Shown here: positions 59,192 to 64,000 of the stretch, piece by piece
Position numbering within the stretch: the stretch's first letter is position 1
How the letters are laid out: every line of letters begins with the position of its first letter
Assembly (NCBI GenBank): GCA_965644295.1
Contig: CBFFRP010000263.1
Span: 186,001-250,000 of the forward strand
Origin: Paraphysomonas bandaiensis
Lineage: Eukaryota; Chrysophyceae
DNA: 64,000 nt
Direction: 5' to 3'
Made by a program: the position numbers and the translations under genes
Notes under the pieces: generated by a model
What the model was told of the DNA's origin: nothing
Database searches by the model: none
What the model saw: the letters and a program-made list of their open reading frames with translations, nothing else

Positions 59192-59692
59192 ATACTCGTA
59201 TATGTATATCTCAGAGATATTCTCACTCAACATGCATCGCATATATGATTTGTACATTGTTGGGGTCTCTACATATATAGACTGCTGCTGTCCACTCTAC
59301 TCTCTCTGTTCCTCTCTGTATGTACAATGTGTGACGCTCTACGAGTGCATTGAGCACTGCGCATACTCAGTGGCATCCCTGCTCAACCATCAAACTCCTT
59401 CACTATATAATCAGCATTACCAGCAAACTGAAAGTGCTCTAAATATCATAGTTTTTTGTGTAAAATCCAGGTTATTGTACACTAAAAACGATCATGTATG
59501 AACAATGAACGCAGACTCGACTGCTGCTGTAGAGTGGTGCATGATTCCTCTGCCTGTACTGCGTATCAAGCCAATTTAAACTAGCTCCTTGTAGGTGACC
59601 CTTATTACGATTAAACCTTACCAATTGATAGCGTACTGCATGCCATGATATACCGCCTCCCGCACTGTTAACCTGCTCATTTACCAGTATCC
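59192..59692. other. Upstream region of the WD40 gene
   Basis: 500 bp between the satellite and the next start codon; simple-sequence tatatg, ctctct patches. No gene seen. Confidence 0.4.
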
Positions 59693-62449
59693 ATGTCATC
59701 TGAAAGCCCTCATAGCGATCACATTCGCTCCATATTCGACGAAACAGACCCAAGAATTCGATCAGATATTCTTCGAATTATTGTTGAGGTATTGTATGTT
59801 ATTCATATCTTAGAGGATGTTGATTATGTGTCGGTGAAGCATTTAAATAGAGAGAAGCTATACAATGCAGCCACAGTGTTGGAAGATGAGATCAGCTCTC
59901 GTCTCGTGGGGCTGAATGCGAAAAGGTTCCGCTACTTCTGCGTTGTCTCAATACCCTAGATTAATTCATCATTAGATTAAAAGTACTTAAGTTTCATAAA
60001 ACGATTCTCATTGGCGATTGGGATGAATGCCTCAAGGTCTGCAACCACCTGGCAACAATATATGCTTAACGTGTACCTCAGTTGCTGAGTTCTCTAGTCC
60101 CGAAACCAAGCCTTCGTTGTTTTATTTATCACATATTACGCCAGCAGTACTTGGAATTGATTGATATTGGCGATCACGAAAGAGCATATTCGTTTCTTAT
60201 GAAACATTTGAAACCACTGGAAGATATTGCTATTGCACAGGTTGTCTAAACTGTCACTGAAATTGAACATATTTATAGCTTGGATACAGGGACAAGGTGG
60301 CAATGAATTCAAAGAACTTTGCTACTTGCTAACATGTAAGTCTGTGGGAGAATCTGACCATCATACATTCAGGTATGCCGCTGTATAACGCAGAATGTTG
60401 GAATTTATCGTGATATAACTCAACATTCACGCGTATAGTTGCCACGATTACAATCAGGAATCATACTTATATGTGTTTACTGGCGTGTAGGAGATGGAAG
60501 CACTACTACCACCAGCGTGAATTGGTGGCAGATGAGCTGGTCGATGCTCTTTACCGTCATCTTCAGGCTGAGGGTGGTGTTTTTGACATCTGTCCGCCCC
60601 CTATGGTTACCGCATCTGCACACTCCTTGGCTACTCTAGTACAGCGGGAGAGCTCACACGGACGGAAGGGCGGAGAAAGTGGTAATGGAAGAGCTGCTCA
60701 TTCCCACAGCAGCAGACTGGTGCGGTTACTCAAGCAGAGTTATGCCTTTCAAGCAAAGCAGACAGCAACACCTGACTGCAGAGAATTACACGCGGAGTCC
60801 AGCAACTGTTCACAGGAAGCTGTGAATGGCAAGAAAGATTTTGATCCAGTGCCACTTGTACGCCGCGTGATGGAGGACTACGTGCCTGTCGCGCACCCTA
60901 CATCCCTTCAATGTGTGATTTCGACCAAGCAGCATGTGCAGGCGCATAGTCGGGAACCTGCCCAACGGCTCAGTGCTGTGCAAGATGCTAGGGTTTCCTG
61001 TTCAACGTTTTGTCGAGGATCTTCAGATAACCAGTGTAGAGTAATTGGTGGTATCGATGGAGGGCTCTTGGCTCAGTGGCGTATTGATCTCTCGCGATGC
61101 AATGGGGATGTATCGCCGGTTATAGAGCCAGTATATAGTATGATACTACCTGGGATGTTCTCTGAGGATTCATCAAAGGATGGAAAGCGTACATCTAATA
61201 GAAAGCGTCGATTTCAGGGTAACAAAAAAATTCGTGACATTTGCGTAGATGAGTCAAGCAGTGTATTGGCGACCGCTTCCTCAGACGGATGTGTGAATAT
61301 CCTCGCCAGAGCTTCTGAAGGGGAAGGATGGTATCAACACTCTGGGAGACTTACAGTGCATCAGGTAAAAGATGATTCTGAATATCTTAATGTATTTCGA
61401 ACGTAGTGTATGCTGCGAATTTGTTGCGGATTACCTTTGGCATGCTAACGTCAAATATACTTATTGCAGGGAGACTGCCAAGCCGTGCATCTGTATCCCG
61501 AGGGCAATTACCTAGTATCAGGAGGTTTCGATAGAAACATCTCCGTCATTGATGTAGAGACACTTTCGATCACCAAGACTTTTAGGGGTCACAGTGGAGC
61601 AGTCACTCAGGTTGGATGCAACAGGTATCATTACTAGTTTTATTTTATCTCTGACCAGTTCATGCCATTGTGATAAATTAAAGGTCTGGGAATTTGGTGT
61701 ATTCATCCTCTCGGGATGGGACTGTGAAGTTCTGGGACATGTTGTCAGGTATAATGCTACGGTCTTGCGTCGCGTTCGTATCGACTAAAATTGGCTACTA
61801 GGCTCCTGTGTTCGCACATTTTCGCCAAACAGTAGAACTTCATCTACCCAATCAGCAGGGCGAAGCATCACCGAGGTTTTTTCCGTGATTCGTTATACGC
61901 GTTGTGAATAAATAGTTTTCGTGGCTAGGTTACATCTGCTGTTATGTCATTTGATGGGTTGCACATGTTGACTTCATCACGCTTTTCTCCTTGCCGTCTT
62001 CTGGATATGAGAACTGGACAAGTGGTGGCCAAATACATCTCACCCAACGGATGTGGTAGCATGAGCCCTTTTTATAGACCCACCTTCTGTTCCAGTGATA
62101 CGGTATGATTTATAGGGTACCAACCTACTTCTGTTAAGAATTGTATGCCCAGGGTGTGGTAGCTGGGGCTGCCAATGGGAGCGTCTCACTTTGGCCAACG
62201 CATTCCGGTAGAAACCCCACTACTCTAGAGCTATCGCACTATGCTGATGGCAACCACAACTCCTTCATGGAACATATATCGAAGTTAGAAGTAACGCGCT
62301 GTGGATACGATAGATTTACTGGAGTAGTCAGTGCATTGACAAGTGATGGCGTTGCATTATGGAGCACTAATAGACACCAGAGTCCCCATGTTGTTGACGA
62401 CCCTAAAAGTTGCGAATTTCAACCTCTAGGCAGTAGTGTTACCACATAG
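59693..62449 (+). CDS. LisH-CTLH-WD40 repeat protein (SMU1/WDR26-like layout)
   Basis: Ten exons: 59693-59905, 59992-60036, 60082-60240, 60290-60372, 60491-61364, 61470-61624, 61684-61748, 61802-61875, 61929-62102, 62153-62449; 712 residues. LisH near the start (SDILRIIVE, LYNAATVLEDE), then CTLH: TILIGDWDECLK, LLSSLVPKPSLRCF, LRQQYLELIDIGDHERAYSFL, FKELCYLLTCKSV. The linker has RLVRLLKQSYAFQ. WD40 blades include GGIDGGLLAQWRID, ATASSDGCVNIL, YLVSGGFDRNISVIDVETL, LVYSSSRDGTVKFWDMLSG, RLLDMRTGQVV and VVAGAANGSVSLW. This order is shared by SMU1 (splicing) and WDR26 (GID/CTLH ubiquitin ligase); I cannot assign the ortholog. A 42-nt possible intron inside exon 1 (59797-59838) would shorten the LisH loop to typical length. 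Several donors are weak (GTGGGG, GTCTGC, GTTTTT), so boundaries are less certain than elsewhere. Confidence 0.75.
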
Positions 62450-62625
62450 TCGTGTCTTCTGCTTTGATAATAGTTCCATGTTTCATTCTTGTTGTTATGA
62501 GTCATAATATATATTCATTATATTGCCTTAAACTGAATTCTCCTGAAATACACCCCACCATGGTAGCACTGGTGTGAAAATATTCATTGCCGTGCGTCCT
62601 ACTAGCAGAAGATAGATTTCAACAG
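62450..62625. other. WD40-gene 3' flank
   Basis: AT-rich, no gene seen. Ends at the copia remnant. Confidence 0.4.
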
Positions 62626-62692
62626 TATTGACTAATGACCATTTTCAGATGATTAAGATCGTTGTAAGAGAAGTTTAAGTTAGTCAAACTAG
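62626..62692 (-). mobile_element. 67-bp copia LTR-end fragment, inverted
   Basis: Matches the first 67 bp of the LTR at 16567 (minus-strand element orientation) with one difference (taatgacc for taaagacc). It sits head-on against a remnant in the opposite orientation. Confidence 0.88.
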
Positions 62693-63206
62693 TCATGAGA
62701 AAACTATTACCGGGGTTAAGAGAAGTGTGTCAACCAGAGTTGAGGAGCAGCAGAAGAAGCGACCCCGAAGAGGTTAAAGGTGTGTTTTAGTGGGTGAGAA
62801 TCCCACATAACTATATATCTAGTTGACTGCTAGTTATATATGTATCTTGATAAGATTTCACATCTATTTTACCTATGAGACTAGTTTATAGCATGAAGAT
62901 CACTGTACTCATTGTTGTTTTCGTATCACTGCATTCTACATTGAGTGGGAGTATTAGAATATGGACTGTATCCTAGTATATTCAATGTGGTACTTGAAGA
63001 CAATGTACGAGAATACAGTGAAGTATGGTGATGTGTAGATGCTGTTATGATATTGAGAAAACTGAAATAGTTTGCTCTTTCAAGATATGTTTAGTAGCGA
63101 AAGGTCTACAGAAGTAGTGATTTATGCATGGCACAAAACGAGCTTGTGTTGTTTAACACAATTTGTGTAAACGATATTAATAAATCTATCTAGTCTAACA
63201 ACTTAA
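62693..63206 (+). mobile_element. Degraded copia 3' end: pol tail, PPT, 3' LTR
   Basis: Read on +, the first 28 codons parallel the C-terminus of the intact polyprotein (HEKTITGVKRSVS, then VEEQQKKRPRRG and TAA at 62775). The same 3' UTR motif gtgagaatcccacataact follows, then a PPT-like tgagtgggag. A diverged LTR starts tattagaatatgg at 62952 and retains aataaatctatctagtct near its end (63179-63196). It is a much older copy than the element at 16567-22076, or a sister subfamily. Confidence 0.82.
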
Positions 63207-63446
63207 TCTCTCTTTGATCTAAGTAAAATGAGCATTTCCCAACACAGAACACAGAACAACAGGAAAAAGTGCGAGTCCGAGTTCGTTGAGGGTGGGAGGA
63301 GTTGGTGGGCTATTCTCGTGTGATTGTATACTGTTTATACTGTTGCTATAAGGTGTAGTGTCCAGGTGGTGATGTGAATGTTGTATTGAATCAACAATAT
63401 AAGTCAATAACTATGCACTGACAAGTGAAACTTCGTATTATATTTT
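63207..63446. other. ALG11 3' flank
   Basis: About 240 bp, no gene. Short unremarkable sequence between the LTR remnant and ALG11 stop. Confidence 0.4.
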
Positions 63447-64000
63447 CTAAGATCTTAAAAATTGTCCCAAGTGATGAACGATGCTGTGTCCAAAATTCTC
63501 ATCTGAATACCTATCAGTCGATTTTCGACCATGTAATCTAATATCCATAGCATCTTCCGGGCTATTTTGTTCTAAATTCAATGCCTTGGCTATACATTCG
63601 GCGTACTCACCCTCATCAGTGGCTAAAAATCCTGTTTTATGGCCTTCAAAGGGCTGAATAATATCCATAGCTGGCCCGCCAGAATTATGTGCAACAACCA
63701 ACATTCCGGCTGCCATCATTTCCACCACAGATATTCCAAAATGTTCGTTCCACATGGTGTGCAATCCAATTGAAGATTCACTAAGGTATGCTTCAAGCCT
63801 GCATACATCATTTATTTTCATCATGTACGCAAAACTGTACAAGGCCACCATACCTTTCAAACGGCGCATTCACTACAAAATCTACACTGTCAGTTATTCC
63901 TAATGAAGAAGCATTTTTACGTAATGTTGAAAGAATATTTTCGTCGGCTTCATTTCGACAACTTCCCAGCAACACAAGTCTCACGTCTTTGTATCTGCAC
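63447..64000 (-). CDS. ALG11: ALG11 alpha-1,2-mannosyltransferase, C-terminal part
   Basis: Two exons visible, 64000-63854 (open to the window edge) and 63798-63447, joined in phase 2. Sequence includes VRLVLLGSCRNEADE, VDFVVNAPFERLEAYLSESS, IGLHTMWNEHFGISVVEMMA, AGMLVVAHNSGGPAMDII and EGHKTGFLATDEGEYAECI, all diagnostic of ALG11, a GT4 enzyme. The Glu in NEHFG and the EMMAAG segment form the nucleotide-sugar E-x7-E motif. The enzyme adds two mannoses to the dolichol-linked oligosaccharide on the cytosolic ER face. The N-terminal half is beyond the window. Confidence 0.95.

Noticed and set aside
59124-59501. 125-codon + frame starting in the last satellite copy
   Set aside because: It begins in repeat sequence and continues into simple flank; no protein-like features.

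Overview
The window is eukaryotic nuclear DNA. Almost every gene is split by short GT-AG introns (about 42-120 nt), and exon phases add up to whole codons when spliced. The gene set points to an animal or close relative: BTB-BACK-Kelch protein, SARAF, USP7, axonemal dynein p28, RAD51B, PEX3, a proton-channel-like voltage sensor and a Golgi-type sulfotransferase. Compact genes, tiny introns and short divergent promoters best fit an early-branching metazoan, with a sponge as my first guess. That assignment is inference; no marker here settles the species.

Layout, left to right. 1-302: 5' end of a syntaxin-like gene (-). 507-790: TGTA microsatellite. 2839-8121: USP7 deubiquitinase (-). 8734-10552: secreted TPR protein of a mostly bacterial type (+). 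12086-12869: phosphatidylinositol synthase CDIPT (-). 13208-14464: carbohydrate sulfotransferase (+). 15024-15424: small basic unknown protein (-), divergent with HSPE1/Hsp10 (15825-16230, +). 16567-22076: complete Ty1/copia element (-) with identical LTRs and a TACCC target duplication. 23010-26663: DHX8/PRP22 splicing helicase (-). 27324-28596: PEX3 (+). 30172-32600: Kelch-like adaptor (-). 33281-34539: Hv1-like voltage sensor with coiled coil (+). 34985-38383: a DNA transposon-like unit with long inverted repeats, a 10-bp target duplication, a 28-bp minisatellite of about 66 units and a three-exon gene of unknown function. 38504-39223: ubiquitin-like protein with a duplicated Cys-rich domain (-). 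39773-41630: VHL-beta plus prolyl 4-hydroxylase fusion (+). 42753-43527: TCTG/TC microsatellite. 43902-47053: chromo-barrel/PHD/SET methyltransferase (+). 49578-50194: BART-domain protein (-), divergent with DNALI1 (50621-51424, +). 52055-53247: RAD51B (-). 53758-54834: SARAF (+). 55051-59191: 25 copies of a 166-bp satellite. 59693-62449: LisH-CTLH-WD40 protein (+). 62626-63206: rearranged copia remnant. 63447-64000: 3' end of ALG11 (-), running off the window.

Most genes are housekeeping and unrelated by pathway: ubiquitin removal, PI synthesis, N-glycan assembly, peroxisome biogenesis, splicing, recombination repair, mitochondrial folding, store-operated calcium entry and cilia. The clearest functional pairing is the divergent ciliary-type pair BART protein/DNALI1, about 430 bp apart. 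Many other neighbours are also head-to-head with 0.3-0.7 kb between start codons, suggesting shared promoters.

The most unusual content is (1) the inverted-repeat element at 34985-38383 carrying a two-letter minisatellite and an intron-containing ORF whose only ATG lies in the last minisatellite unit; (2) the VHL-beta/P4H fusion; (3) the ubiquitin-like protein ending in GGGG followed by two copies of an unknown Cys-rich domain; (4) the very homogeneous 166-bp satellite whose variation is confined to one short segment.
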